NCBI RefSeq assembly: GCF_900188225.1
Contig: NZ_FZOC01000007.1
Span: 124,001 to 188,000, forward strand
Reading direction: 5' to 3'
Length of the DNA: 64,000 nucleotides
From: Humidesulfovibrio mexicanus
GTDB lineage: Bacteria > Desulfobacterota > Desulfovibrionia > Desulfovibrionales > Desulfovibrionaceae
Position 1 is the first letter of the stretch. Every line of letters begins with the position of its first letter. A model generated the notes under the pieces. The model was given only the letters and a program-made list of their open reading frames with translations, was not told the origin of the DNA and searched no databases. Made by a program: the position numbers and the translations under genes. This document shows, piece after piece, positions 41,323-50,198 of this stretch.

Positions 41323-41970
41323 CTAGCGCCCGCTGGCCAGGGCGATGGCCTGGGTGATGCGCGCGGGGTTGCCGTTCATGGTGGGCACGTCCACATCGCG
41401 CCGCCAGGCCGGGGTGAAGCCGCTTAGCAGGGCGTCCAGACGCTGCGGGGCGAAATGGCGGCATACGGCCCCGCCGGTGCGGAACACCCCATAGATCCCG
41501 AACTCGGCCTCGTGCTGGCGGTAGCGGGCGATGTTGCGCGCGTCCGGCTGGAAGGGATAGTCGCTCAACAGAAGCAGTCCGCCGGGCCGCAAAAGCCGCC
41601 GGACCTCGGCGAGCACGGCCTCGGCTCCGGCCTCTGTGGGCACGCAGGTCAGCACGGCCACAAGCAGGCAGGCATCGAAGGAGGCGTCCGCGAAGGGGAG
41701 CGGGATACCCTGGGCCAGACGCAGGTCCAGGTCCGGGTGTTCGCGCCGCCCGCGGGCCAGAAGCGCCTCGGAGATGTCCACGCCGACGACGCGGGAGAAC
41801 CCCGCCTGGACGAGCTGGGCCGCAGCGCGTCCGTACCCGCAGCCGTAGTCCAGGATGTCGGCCTGCGGCGCAAGCCGGGCGCACAGCTCGTCCAGGGGCA
41901 GGGGGTGGCTGAAGGTCTTGCCCGCCCCCTCGCCGTTCCAGTAGTCGCGTTGCAGGTCGAGATCGGCCAT
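41323..41970 (-). CDS. Class I SAM-dependent methyltransferase
   Basis: The 215-residue product has the SAM motif I ILDYGCGYGRAAAQLVQAG, motif II VVGVDISEALLARG, then PFADASFDACLLVAVLTCVP and LLRPGGLLLLSDYPFQ. This is a Methyltransf_11/25-type small-molecule methyltransferase. The substrate is not identifiable. It starts 15 bases after the proS stop, so it is probably the second gene of a proS operon. Confidence 0.93.
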   Translation of the reverse strand: MADLDLQRDYWNGEGAGKTFSHPLPLDELCARLAPQADILDYGCGYGRAAAQLVQAGFSRVVGVDISEALLARGRREHPDLDLRLAQGIPLPFADASFDACLLVAVLTCVPTEAGAEAVLAEVRRLLRPGGLLLLSDYPFQPDARNIARYRQHEAEFGIYGVFRTGGAVCRHFAPQRLDALLSGFTPAWRRDVDVPTMNGNPARITQAIALASGR

Positions 41971-41985
41971 GGCCCCCCCCCTCGC

Positions 41986-43731
41986 CTAGGCGATGTCCAG
42001 TCCCCAGCCCTGGCGCACGGTGCGCCGCCAGGAGGCGAATTCGGCCACGAAGTCGGCCAGCTTGAGCTCGCGCTTCTCGCCGGTGCGGCGGTCCTTGGCC
42101 TCGATGACGCCATTCTTGAGGCCCTTGCCGCCCAACACCAACTGCATGGGCATCCCCAAAAGGTCGGCATCCTTGAACTTCACGCCGGGGCGCTCGTCGC
42201 GGTCGTCGTAAAGCACCTCGACGCCCATGCCCACAAGCTGCTCGTACAGGTCATCTGCTGCCTGGGCGACTTCGGGGTCCTTGCCCGCGAGCGACACAAG
42301 CGACACCTCGTAGGGCGCTATGGACGGCGGGAACTTGATGCCGTCGTCGTCGTGGTTCTGCTCGATGGCCGAGGCCACGATGCGCGACACGCCGATGCCG
42401 TAGCAGCCCATGACCATCACCTGCTCGCGGCCGTTCTCGTCCAGGAAGGTGGCGTTCATGGCCTTGGAGTACTTGAGGCCCAGCTTGAACACGTGGCCGA
42501 CCTCGATGCCGCGCCGCAGCCGGATGGCCCCGCCGCAGCGCGGGCAGGGGTCGGCCTCGGTGATGTTGCGCAAATCGGCGTAGGCGTCCACCTTCACGTC
42601 GCGGCGCAGGTCCAGGTTCTTGACGTGCGTGTCGCCCGCGTTGGCCCCGGCGATCCAACCGCAGTCCAGGTCCAGCTCGCGGTCGGCCACGATGACGATG
42701 CCCGGAGCCTTGAGCCCCATGGGCCCGGCAAAGCCCACGGGCGCGCCGGTCCAGGCGGTCACCTGCTCCGGCGAGGCGAGTTTGACATCCTGGGCGTGCA
42801 GGTGGTTCTTGAGCTTGATCTCGTTCAGCTCGCGGTCCCCGCGCACCAGCGCGGCCACGGGCTTGCCGTCCACGTCGAAGAGCAGGGTCTTGAGGATGAC
42901 GCGGGCCTCCACGCCCAAAAAGGCGCACAGCTCCTCCACCGTGTGCGCGCCGGGGGTGGGAATCTCGCTTGCGGGCGGGCAGTCGTGGCCGCAGCCGCAG
43001 GTGTCCGCAGGAACAACGGCCTCGGCCTTCTCCAGGTTGGCCGCGTACTCGCAGGCCTGGCAGGTGGCGATGGTGTCCTCGCCGGTGTCGGCCAGCACCA
43101 TGAACTCGTGGCTGAAGTTGCCGCCTATGGACCCGGTATCGGCCTCCACGGGCCGGAACTCCAGCCCAAGCCGCCGAAAGATGGCGCAGTAGGCGTCGTA
43201 CATGGCGCGGTAGCTGGCGTCCGCTCCGGCCTCGTCACGGTCGAAGGAGTAGGCGTCCTTCATGACGAACTCGCGCCCGCGCATAAGCCCGAACCGCGGA
43301 CGGATCTCGTCGCGGAACTTGGTTTGTATCTGGTACAGGTTGATGGGCAGCTGGCGGTAGGAGCGCACCTCGCCGCGCACCAGGTCGGTGACGACTTCCT
43401 CATGGGTGGGGCCCAGGCAGTAGTCGCGGTCGGCGCGGTCCTTGAAGCGCAGCAGCTCCTTGCCGTAGAACTCCCAGCGCCCGGTCTCGGCCCACAGGTC
43501 GGCCGGCTGCACCATGGGCATCAGAATCTCCTGCGCGCCCGCCCGGTTCATCTCCTCGCGGCAGATGTCCGCCACCTTGTTCACGGCCCGCAAGCCCAGG
43601 GGCAAATAGGTATAGATGCCGCGCGTAAGCTGGCGCACGAAACCGCCGCGCAAAAGCAGGCGGTGGCTTACCACCTCGGCATCGGCGGGCACTTCCTTCA
43701 GGGTGGGCACATAGGCTTTGGACAGGCGCAT
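41986..43731 (-). CDS. proS: Prolyl-tRNA synthetase, bacterial type with editing domain
   Basis: ATG 43731 has GGAG seven bases upstream and gives 581 residues; ATG 43743 is an alternative. Class II motifs are present: motif 2 [20 protein letters not shown] with DAYSFDRDE, and motif 3 [20 protein letters not shown]. The INS editing domain sits in the middle ([38 protein letters not shown]) as in E. coli ProS (572). Anticodon binding follows ([39 protein letters not shown]). It charges tRNA-Pro and clears Ala-tRNA-Pro. Confidence 0.97.
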   Translation of the reverse strand: MRLSKAYVPTLKEVPADAEVVSHRLLLRGGFVRQLTRGIYTYLPLGLRAVNKVADICREEMNRAGAQEILMPMVQPADLWAETGRWEFYGKELLRFKDRADRDYCLGPTHEEVVTDLVRGEVRSYRQLPINLYQIQTKFRDEIRPRFGLMRGREFVMKDAYSFDRDEAGADASYRAMYDAYCAIFRRLGLEFRPVEADTGSIGGNFSHEFMVLADTGEDTIATCQACEYAANLEKAEAVVPADTCGCGHDCPPASEIPTPGAHTVEELCAFLGVEARVILKTLLFDVDGKPVAALVRGDRELNEIKLKNHLHAQDVKLASPEQVTAWTGAPVGFAGPMGLKAPGIVIVADRELDLDCGWIAGANAGDTHVKNLDLRRDVKVDAYADLRNITEADPCPRCGGAIRLRRGIEVGHVFKLGLKYSKAMNATFLDENGREQVMVMGCYGIGVSRIVASAIEQNHDDDGIKFPPSIAPYEVSLVSLAGKDPEVAQAADDLYEQLVGMGVEVLYDDRDERPGVKFKDADLLGMPMQLVLGGKGLKNGVIEAKDRRTGEKRELKLADFVAEFASWRRTVRQGWGLDIA

Positions 43732-44002
43732 TCGGTTCTCCATGCTTGCGGATTTGGTGACGCCACGCCGTCGCCTGCCCCAATACGGGGCGGCGCTCCG
43801 GAGCGGCGCTCCGCCTTCTTTGGCACAAACGTCGCCAACAGGGAAGGGCCGGGCGGGCAGAGCGCCGGACACGGCCCTCCCCCCTTCCGTTCCAAAGCGC
43901 CGCTCTGCCCAACGCCCGCGCGTCCCTACAAGCGCTCCGGGGAAAGAAAGCAGGGGGGACCGTGTTCGCGCCGGGCCTGGCTGCCGCCGCTATCTTTGCG
44001 CC

Positions 44003-45127
44003 CTACAGCGCGACCAGTTCGTAGCGCCGCGTGCCCAGGCCCAGGCTTTCGGCGTAGTCCAGGCCGAAAGCGGGCGGCAGGTGCGGGTGCAGGGCGCGCA
44101 GCTTGTCGTCGCCGGGCTTGAGCCCCTTGGGCAGGTGGCTGGGCCACAGGGGTTCGGCCTGGTTGATGAGGTCGATGCTGGCCTGGTCGATGGCCACGGG
44201 ATCCAGGGAGGCGAGCACCCCCACGTCCGGGCAGATGCAGGCGTCGGAGAAGCCCATGCAGTCGCAGTCCGGCGTGACGTTGGTGACGAAGCTGATGTGC
44301 AGGGACGGCTTGGCGCGGCCCACCAGAATGGCGGCGGCGTACTCCATCATGCGCTCCAGAAAGGCGGCGACATCGGTCTTCCAGTCGATTTCCAGGCCCC
44401 CGTGCCGACAGGCCAGGAAGCAGGCCCCGCACCCCACGCAACGGGCGGCGTCGAGGCGAATCTTCTTTCCGCCGTCCGGGGCATCGGCCAGGGAGAGGGC
44501 GCGGGCGGCGCACATGGAGACGCAGGCCCCGCAGCCCTTGCAGTTGTCGATGACCACGAGCGGCCCGGTGCTGACGTGCTGCTGCATCTTGCCCTGCTTG
44601 GAGGCCGCGCCCATGCCGATGTTCTTGAGCGCGCCGCCGAAGCCCGCCAGTTCGTGGCCCTTGGCGTGATTGACGGAGACGAGGAGGTCGGCGCCGGCGA
44701 TGTCCGCGGCGATGAAGGCCTCGGTGAAGTGTTTCCCGCCGCGCACGGGCAGGGCGGTCTGGCTTGCGCCCTTAAGGCCGTCGGCGATGATGACCGGCGC
44801 GCCGAGGAGCAGGGGATCGAAGCCGTGCAGGGCGGCCTGCATGGCGTGGGACACGGCCTCGCCGCGCTGCCCCACGTAGAGGGTGCTGGCGTCGGTGAGG
44901 AAGGGGCGCGCCCCGGCCTTGACCAGGAAATCGACCACGGGCTTGAGCATGAGGGGCTGCACGTGGCTGGTGACCCCGCGTTCGCCGAAATGGATCTTGA
45001 TGGCCGTAAGCTCGCCGCCTTCCACGTGTCCGGCGAAGCCGACGCGGGCCAGCAGGCGCCGGATGCGCTCGGCATAGGGGGCCTTGAGGCTGGCGCGCAG
45101 GTTCCAGAAGTACACGGGGCTTGTCAT
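44003..45127 (-). CDS. DUF362 protein with two 4Fe-4S clusters
   Basis: ATG 45127 follows GGAGG; 374 residues. The DUF362 core is FWNLRASLKAPYAERIRRLL, AIKIHFGERGVTSHV and NHAKGHELAGFGGALKNIGM. Two ferredoxin motifs at about 190-240 (CKGCGACVSMCAARAL, CVGCGACFLACRHGG) hold 4Fe-4S clusters, and CDCMGFSDACICPDVG adds a third Cys group. Such proteins are cytoplasmic redox or Fe-S carriers of anaerobes with no agreed function. It is well separated from proS (272 bases). Confidence 0.92.
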   Translation of the reverse strand: MTSPVYFWNLRASLKAPYAERIRRLLARVGFAGHVEGGELTAIKIHFGERGVTSHVQPLMLKPVVDFLVKAGARPFLTDASTLYVGQRGEAVSHAMQAALHGFDPLLLGAPVIIADGLKGASQTALPVRGGKHFTEAFIAADIAGADLLVSVNHAKGHELAGFGGALKNIGMGAASKQGKMQQHVSTGPLVVIDNCKGCGACVSMCAARALSLADAPDGGKKIRLDAARCVGCGACFLACRHGGLEIDWKTDVAAFLERMMEYAAAILVGRAKPSLHISFVTNVTPDCDCMGFSDACICPDVGVLASLDPVAIDQASIDLINQAEPLWPSHLPKGLKPGDDKLRALHPHLPPAFGLDYAESLGLGTRRYELVAL

Positions 45128-45643
45128 AAAGGCCTCCATTGCTGTGGTGGGCGCGAACGCGGGCAGGGGGCGGCGCGGAACACAGAATGCACCGGCGGGG
45201 CGCGCGTGGCAAGCTGGGGGCAAGGGGCTTTACACCGTCCGCATCGTGCTTATCTTAACAGTAAGCCCGCCCCGGAAGTCCCGAGGGCGGTGGTTCGACC
45301 CCAACGGCAACGGAGGGTGAACCCGAATAGACGCAGAGCGCTTCCCCACAGAATGGCGGATTGAGCCGCCCCTAGCCAAGAAAGAGCGCAGTGCGCCGCA
45401 GTGACCCGAACAGGCCCGGACAAAGGGGGGCCGGGGTCCACCCGAAGGAAACGGGAATGCGGCGCACACCACTGTGTTTTTATGTGCAGCACTGTCTCCA
45501 TATGCATCCATCCTGCACTGCACCATGCCATACTCCGTACGCCAAACCGCCATCACCGCAACGCCAATCACTGTAAAAAACATCTTGACTGGACGATATG
45601 CGTGCCTATTTTTCGCACACAACATTCGCAAGGAGGTAGCGCC
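45128..45643. other. 516-base intergenic region upstream of the heat-shock genes
   Basis: No gene with a ribosome site and natural composition is visible on either strand; the open frames here are arginine- and serine-rich shadows. The left half is GC-rich, the right half (45470-45640) is AT-richer and contains the promoter listed at 45585. The region may hold an unrecognised RNA. Confidence 0.5.
45585..45612 (+). promoter_or_regulatory. Promoter of the small heat-shock operon
   Basis: TTGACT (45585-45590) and TATTTT (45607-45612) are 16 bases apart. The same stretch also fits a sigma-32-type element (CTTGAC with CCTATTTT). It lies 30 bases before the first Hsp20 start. Confidence 0.55.
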
Positions 45644-46057
45644 ATGGTGCTCGACTTCAATACGTTGTACACCTTTCCGGGCCGCTTCGAGCGGCTGTTC
45701 GAGGACTTCTTCAAGCCGCAGTTCGCCGAGGGAAGGCGGCTTGCCTATCCGCCCTTGAACGTGAGCGAGGACGACACCGCGTACTACGTGCGTTCCGAAC
45801 TGCCCGGCCTGCCGCTGGACGCCCTCGAACTCACCCTTACGGACAAGAACCTCGTCATCAAGGGCGAACGGCCCACGGAGCAGGGCAAGTACTACCGGCA
45901 GGAGCGCCCGGCCGGATTCTTCCAGCGCGTGGTCGCCCTGAACGTTCCCGTGGAGCGCGAGGCCGTGAAGGCCACCCTGGTGGACGGGGTGCTCACCGTC
46001 ACCCTGCCCAAGTGCGCGGAATGCATTCCCCGCAAGATCAGCATCGACGTGAGCTGA
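45644..46057 (+). CDS. Small heat-shock protein (Hsp20/alpha-crystallin family) 1
   Basis: ATG 45644 after AAGGAGG gives 137 residues. The alpha-crystallin domain covers about 40-135: PPLNVSEDDTAYYVRSELPG, LTLTDKNLVIKGERP, FQRVVALNVPVEREAVKATL and GVLTVTLPK (C-terminal Ile-x-Ile/Val anchor replaced by PRKISIDVS). It is an ATP-independent holdase. The second Hsp20 gene follows after 35 bases, so they form a two-gene heat-shock operon. Confidence 0.95.
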   Translation: MVLDFNTLYTFPGRFERLFEDFFKPQFAEGRRLAYPPLNVSEDDTAYYVRSELPGLPLDALELTLTDKNLVIKGERPTEQGKYYRQERPAGFFQRVVALNVPVEREAVKATLVDGVLTVTLPKCAECIPRKISIDVS

Positions 46058-46092
46058 TGCGGCACAGCAATGCGGAACAAGGAGGACACGCC

Positions 46093-46470
46093 ATGACCGA
46101 AACACCCGACACCCAGGCCCGCGCGGAAGCCAAGGCCCTGCCCCGCGTGAGCCCCGCCACGGACATCCTTGAGCGCGAGGACGGATTCCACATCTACATG
46201 GACATTCCCGGAGTGCGCCGCGAGGACCTCAAGATCGACATCAACGAGAATGAACTGCTGGTCACCGGACGCGCCATGCAGGGGGCTTCGGACAAGGAGA
46301 CCTTCCTGGAGGTCCAGTTCGGACCGGGCGAATATGTCCGCGCGGTGGCCTTGTCCGACCTGGTGGACCGCGAGCGCATCGCCGCCGTCCTGAAGGACGG
46401 CGTACTCTCCATCCACCTGCCACGACTGGAAAAGACAGCGCCGCGCCGCATCCCCATTCAAGCGGAGTAG
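46093..46470 (+). CDS. Small heat-shock protein (Hsp20 family) 2
   Basis: ATG 46093 follows AAGGAGG; 125 residues. The crystallin domain is present (PATDILEREDGFHIYMDIPG, KIDINENELLVTGRAM, EYVRAVALSDLVDRERIAAV, GVLSIHLPRLE), ending in RRIPIQ, which supplies the IxI-like anchor that the first protein lacks. The pair may form mixed oligomers. A strong terminator follows. Confidence 0.95.
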   Translation: MTETPDTQARAEAKALPRVSPATDILEREDGFHIYMDIPGVRREDLKIDINENELLVTGRAMQGASDKETFLEVQFGPGEYVRAVALSDLVDRERIAAVLKDGVLSIHLPRLEKTAPRRIPIQAE

Positions 46471-46500
46471 GCCCCGGCGGCACTCCGGACGCAAACAGTG

Positions 46501-46538
46501 GGCTCCCCTGGTCAAACCGGCCGGGGGAGCCGTGTTTT
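46501..46538 (+). terminator. Terminator after the Hsp20 operon
   Basis: GGCTCCCC (46501-46508) pairs with GGGGGAGCC (46523-46531), followed by GTGTTTT. It also separates the convergent small gene at 46544. Confidence 0.8.
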
Positions 46539-46543
46539 GCGGA

Positions 46544-46744
46544 TCACGCCGCCCCGTCCGCACGCTTGGCCCCGTAGGCTGCAATGGTTTCCGCCGCCAG
46601 CGCCAGCGCCGCTGGCTCGCGCCGCGGACTCTCCGGTGTCGGCTGCGGCAGGGCCGCCTCCGAGACCCCGAATCCGCACCGCCGCAGAGCCTCGGCATCG
46701 GGGAGCCGCCCCTGTGAATCCCGGTAGATGAACAGGCAATGCAT
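46544..46744 (-). CDS. Small hypothetical protein
   Basis: ATG 46744 with AGGAGG eight bases upstream opens 66 codons. The product MHCLFIYRDSQGRLPDAEAL... has a strand-like start, a RRCGFGV segment, a Pro-rich middle and an Ala-rich helical end (ALALAAETIAAYGAKR). The ribosome site and codon use support a real gene. No family is recognised. It is transcribed toward the Hsp20 terminator. Confidence 0.6.
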   Translation of the reverse strand: MHCLFIYRDSQGRLPDAEALRRCGFGVSEAALPQPTPESPRREPAALALAAETIAAYGAKRADGAA

Positions 46745-47064
46745 GAAGGTCCTCCTGGATCATGGCGCAAGGCCATCTGTTGTGCGCCGTTCGTTTTGTG
46801 CGTATCTATTTAACGTACCACCCTGTGTCCAGTTGTTTTTTATAAAATAGACTATAGGTTCGCCTATTTGCTTTTTGAAATGCCTCTTTCTACGTTTAAA
46901 AGTTTTGGGCTCAGGCCATGCAACAGTGGCGTTGCAACACAGAAGGGCCGGGCCTGCGCGCGGCGCTGGCGGCGGAGAATGTGGACAATACCGCCCACAC
47001 AGCCTAGTAGTGATTGTTCCGGTCCGCACTTCCGCCGGCCGACATGCCCTCAGGAGGTCCACCC
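46745..47064. other. Divergent AT-rich intergenic region with a palindrome
   Basis: This 320-base region separates the small gene (46744, minus) from the Sel1 gene (47065, plus). At about 46845-46870 it holds AAAATAGACTATAGG-TTCG-CCTATTTG, an inverted repeat with a TTCG loop followed by T-rich sequence, as for a regulator site or small terminator. TATAAA on the minus strand provides a possible -10 box for the small gene. AT content is the highest of the surrounding 5 kb. Confidence 0.5.
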
Positions 47065-48234
47065 GTGACGCAACCGCCCTCTGCCCGCCTTCCCCGGCTC
47101 CGGGCCGCCGTGGCCGTCGGCTTGGCCCTGGCCGCGTTCTGTCCCGGCCCGGCCGACGCCAGCAAGTCCGCCCCGCCCCCGCCTTCGGTCCTGGAACCCG
47201 CCGCCGAACAGATGAGCCCCAAGGTCCGCGAGCTGCTGAAAAATGCCAAGGAGGGCGATGCGCACGCCCAGAACGAGCTGGCCATCCATCTCGCCACGGG
47301 CAAGGGCGCGCCCAAATCCCCGTCCGAGGCCGTGCGCTGGTGGACCATGGCCGCCGACAAGGGCCTGGCCGAGGCCCAGTTCAACCTGGCGCTTGCCTAC
47401 GACCAGGGCCAGGGCGTGGCCAGGGACTCCGCCCGCGCGGCCGAGCTGTACGCCAAGGCGGCGGAGCAGGGGCAGGTGGCGGCCATGTACAATCTTGCAG
47501 AGCTGTTGAGCAGCGGCCATGGCGTGCCCATGAACCTGGGCCAGGCCGCCAAGCACTACGAAACCGCCGCGACCAAGGGCCACGTGAAGTCCATGTACAA
47601 TCTGGCCCTGGCCTATTCGCGCGGCAAGGGGCTTGAGCGCGACGACGCCAAGGCCGCAGTGTGGATGCGCAAGGCCGCCGAGGCCGGACACCCGCGCGCG
47701 CAGTACCTGCTGGCGCAGATGTACGCCCAGGGCATCGGCGTTCCCAAGGATTCCGCCAAGGCGGCCCAATGGCTGGAGCGCGCGGCCAAGAAAGGCCACG
47801 CCCGGGCCCAGTATTCCTATGCCCTGCACTGCCAGCAGGGGCAGGGCGTGCCCGCCGACTGCGAGGCGGCGCGGCGCTGGTACCGCGAAGCGGCCAACCG
47901 CAACCACACCGGGGCCATGTGCAATCTGGCCCTCATGCTGCTGGACGACAAGGATTCCGCCAAGAACAGCGCCGAGGCCGAGGCCCTGCTTTTGCGCGCG
48001 GCCGAACTGGGAGATCCCAAGGCCATGTTCAACCTTGGCTTGCTGTACCAACAGGGCCAGGTCTTGGCGAAGAAGCCCGCCGAGTCCTATTATTGGTATT
48101 CCGTTGCCGCGCGGCACGGCCTTTCCACGGCGCAGCCCCCGCGCGACGCCGTGGCCAAGGAGCTTTCCCGCGTCGAGCGCGAAGGCTTGGACGCCCGCGT
48201 GTCCGCCTACAAGCCCAAGCCCGCGCGCGACTAG
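47065..48234 (+). CDS. Exported Sel1-repeat protein
   Basis: GTG 47065 follows AGGAGG; 389 residues. A signal peptide (RLRAAVAVGLALAAFCPGPADA) is followed by about eight Sel1/SLR repeats of 36 residues (pattern AxxxLAxxYxxGxGVxxDxxxAxxWxxxAA), e.g. AQFNLALAYDQGQGVARDSA and AQYLLAQMYAQGIGVPKDSA. These form a superhelix for protein contacts. It is probably periplasmic. No enzymatic domain is present, and its partner is unknown. Confidence 0.93.
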   Translation: MTQPPSARLPRLRAAVAVGLALAAFCPGPADASKSAPPPPSVLEPAAEQMSPKVRELLKNAKEGDAHAQNELAIHLATGKGAPKSPSEAVRWWTMAADKGLAEAQFNLALAYDQGQGVARDSARAAELYAKAAEQGQVAAMYNLAELLSSGHGVPMNLGQAAKHYETAATKGHVKSMYNLALAYSRGKGLERDDAKAAVWMRKAAEAGHPRAQYLLAQMYAQGIGVPKDSAKAAQWLERAAKKGHARAQYSYALHCQQGQGVPADCEAARRWYREAANRNHTGAMCNLALMLLDDKDSAKNSAEAEALLLRAAELGDPKAMFNLGLLYQQGQVLAKKPAESYYWYSVAARHGLSTAQPPRDAVAKELSRVEREGLDARVSAYKPKPARD

Positions 48235-48282
48235 CCTGGCCGCAGCCCGGCCCGCGCGCCCTTCCCGCCGGAGGTGTCCGCC

Positions 48283-48804
48283 ATGCGCATCGAACAAGTC
48301 ATGCGGCGCGACCTTGCCCGCATCGCTCCGGAAGAGCCGTTGTCCCGCCTTGTCGAGTGGTATGCGAACCCTGGCGGCCGATCGCGCTACACCTACGTTG
48401 TGGACGCCAACGGGCGGCTGCTCGGCGTGGTGACCATGCTGGAGCTGCTCAACGCCTTCATGGACGGGGGGCACGGGCAGGACAGCTCCGACGAGCAGGA
48501 GCTGGCGCGCATCGGCCGCGCGCTGGAGGCGAAGAAGTGCCTGCCCGTGTCCACGCTTATGCGCGCGGACCTGCCCACCGTGGCGCCGGACGCCCCGCTT
48601 CTGGCCGCGCGGCCGCTGCTGCGGGAACGCGGCGTTACCGCCCTGCCCGTTGTGGACGCGGCGGGCCGCCTGAAGGGTGAAGTGACCCGACGCTTGCTGC
48701 TGCGCCTGCTGGACGCCATGCTCCGGGATCCGGGCCTTGCGGCGCTGCGCACGGGCTGCACCCAGCCTGACGAAGGGACGGGCAGCGAATTCTTTGTCGG
48801 CTGA
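48283..48804 (+). CDS. CBS-domain pair protein
   Basis: ATG 48283 after GGAGG gives 173 residues. Two CBS motifs are visible: RIEQVMRRDLARIAPEEPLS to YVVDANGRLLGVVTMLEL, and VSTLMRADLPTVAPDAPLLA to ALPVVDAAGRLKGEVTRR. Such pairs bind adenine nucleotides and regulate transporters or enzymes. The insert (GHGQDSSDEQELARIGRALE) between them is charged. There is no fused effector. Confidence 0.92.
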   Translation: MRIEQVMRRDLARIAPEEPLSRLVEWYANPGGRSRYTYVVDANGRLLGVVTMLELLNAFMDGGHGQDSSDEQELARIGRALEAKKCLPVSTLMRADLPTVAPDAPLLAARPLLRERGVTALPVVDAAGRLKGEVTRRLLLRLLDAMLRDPGLAALRTGCTQPDEGTGSEFFVG

Positions 48805-48810
48805 CGCGCT

Positions 48811-50028
48811 TTAGGCCGAAAGCACGCCCAGAATCTCGATGTTGGCGGCCTGCCTGGCCGGATATGCCCCTGCCGCAAGGCCCAGCACCACCGAGCCCGC
48901 CAGGGTCGCCAGGGTGAACAGCGGCTCGAACACGTACGGAAAGCCCGCCACCGCACACACGATCTCCACCAGGAGGATGCTGGCCGCCACGCCAAACAGC
49001 CCGCCCGTGCCGGCCATGATGCCCGCCTCCAGCAGGAACTGCCGGATGATCTGGCCCCGGCTGCCGCCCACGGCCCGGCGGATGCCGATCTCCATGCGGC
49101 GGGCCTGCACCATGAGCACCATGATGGACAAGATGCCCATGGCCCCCACCGCGAAGGAGATGACCGAGGTGATGGCCCCCAGCGTCTGCACCAGGTCCAG
49201 GGCCTCGCGCCGCAGCTCCATGGCGTCGGCCGGGGTGAGCACGCTGAAGTCGTCCTTCTTGCCTTCCAGGTGGTGGCGCTGGCGCATGATGCGCCTGGCC
49301 GCCTCCCTGGCCAGCTCCACGTCCGCGCCCTCGGCCAGGCGCAGGTAGGCCCCGCTGATCCAGGTCTGGTTGGCCGCCCGGCGCATGTAGGTGGACAACG
49401 GCAAAAACGTCTGCTCGTCCTGGTCTGTGCCGGTCAGGTCGCGGCCCTTGGGCTCCATCACGCCCACCACGCGGAACCGCGCGCGGAACACCTGGACCTC
49501 GCGCCCCAGGGCCTGCTCCGCCCCGCCGAACAGCCGCTCCGCAATGGTGTTGCCCAGCACCACCACGCGCTCCATGCCCTCCACATCGGCCCGTGTGAGG
49601 AAACGCCCATGGGCGGGCTGGAAGCTGCGGATCTGGGGGTAGTCCGGCCAGGTGCCCACCATCTGCGTGGTGACAGTGACCCCTGCGGAGCGGATGGGCA
49701 TGTTTCCGGCGAGGTACGGCGCCAGGGCCACGGCCCCGGGCACCCCGCCGGCCAGGGCGCGCGCGTCCTGCACGGTGAAGGTGCGCTGCACGGACTGGCC
49801 GCGCGTGCCCCCGCCGCCATGGGTGAAACGCACTTGCCCGGCCACCACGGCGAACAGTCCGGGGCCGAGTTTTTCGGCCTCAGCCTCCGCAGCCTTGAGC
49901 ATGGCCTCGGAGACATGCTGGACCCCGTTGAACGACAACGCGCCAAGAAACACGCCCAGCATGGCCAGCAGCGCGCGCAGCTTGTGCGCGGAAAGAGACG
50001 AAAGCGCGATCTTGAGATCCAGCAGCAT
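48811..50028 (-). CDS. MacB/FtsX-type ABC transporter permease
   Basis: The 405-residue product shows an N-terminal membrane segment (AHKLRALLAMLGVFLGALSF), a MacB_PCD-like periplasmic domain (VVVLGNTIAERLFGGAEQAL, FRVVGVMEPKGRDL), and C-terminal membrane segments with the FtsX motif (RRMEIGIRRAVGGSRGQIIR). It is the second such permease in the window, and again without an adjacent ATPase or membrane-fusion protein. It may be the last gene of an incomplete MacAB-type system. Confidence 0.9.
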   Translation of the reverse strand: MLLDLKIALSSLSAHKLRALLAMLGVFLGALSFNGVQHVSEAMLKAAEAEAEKLGPGLFAVVAGQVRFTHGGGGTRGQSVQRTFTVQDARALAGGVPGAVALAPYLAGNMPIRSAGVTVTTQMVGTWPDYPQIRSFQPAHGRFLTRADVEGMERVVVLGNTIAERLFGGAEQALGREVQVFRARFRVVGVMEPKGRDLTGTDQDEQTFLPLSTYMRRAANQTWISGAYLRLAEGADVELAREAARRIMRQRHHLEGKKDDFSVLTPADAMELRREALDLVQTLGAITSVISFAVGAMGILSIMVLMVQARRMEIGIRRAVGGSRGQIIRQFLLEAGIMAGTGGLFGVAASILLVEIVCAVAGFPYVFEPLFTLATLAGSVVLGLAAGAYPARQAANIEILGVLSA

Positions 50029-50119
50029 TCCCGACTTGTAGCCCAGCGCGCCGCGCCCGGCAAGCCGTGCGACGGCAAGGATTTCCCACCTCGCTGTTGC
50101 CTTGGGCGCAAGCCCGGTG

Positions 50120-50155
50120 CTATTTTGTATTGACGTAATTCTAAAATAGTAATAG
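50120..50155 (+). promoter_or_regulatory. Promoter/palindrome before the persulfide dioxygenase gene
   Basis: CTATTTT (50120-50126) and AAAATAG (50143-50149) are perfect inverted halves around TTGACG (50130-50135), a -35-like box, with TAGTTA-type -10 sequence 17 bases on. A repressor bound there would block the promoter. An AAAATAG motif also occurs near 46845. Confidence 0.5.
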
Positions 50156-50198
50156 TTATCACTTTGAACACGGCATTGGCCGCCAGGAGGAAATCCAG

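Noticed and set aside
45250-45531. Minus-strand 93-codon frame in the region before hsp20
   Set aside because: There is no ribosome site, the composition is Trp/Cys/Arg-rich without family resemblance, and part of it is repeated GC-rich intergenic sequence.
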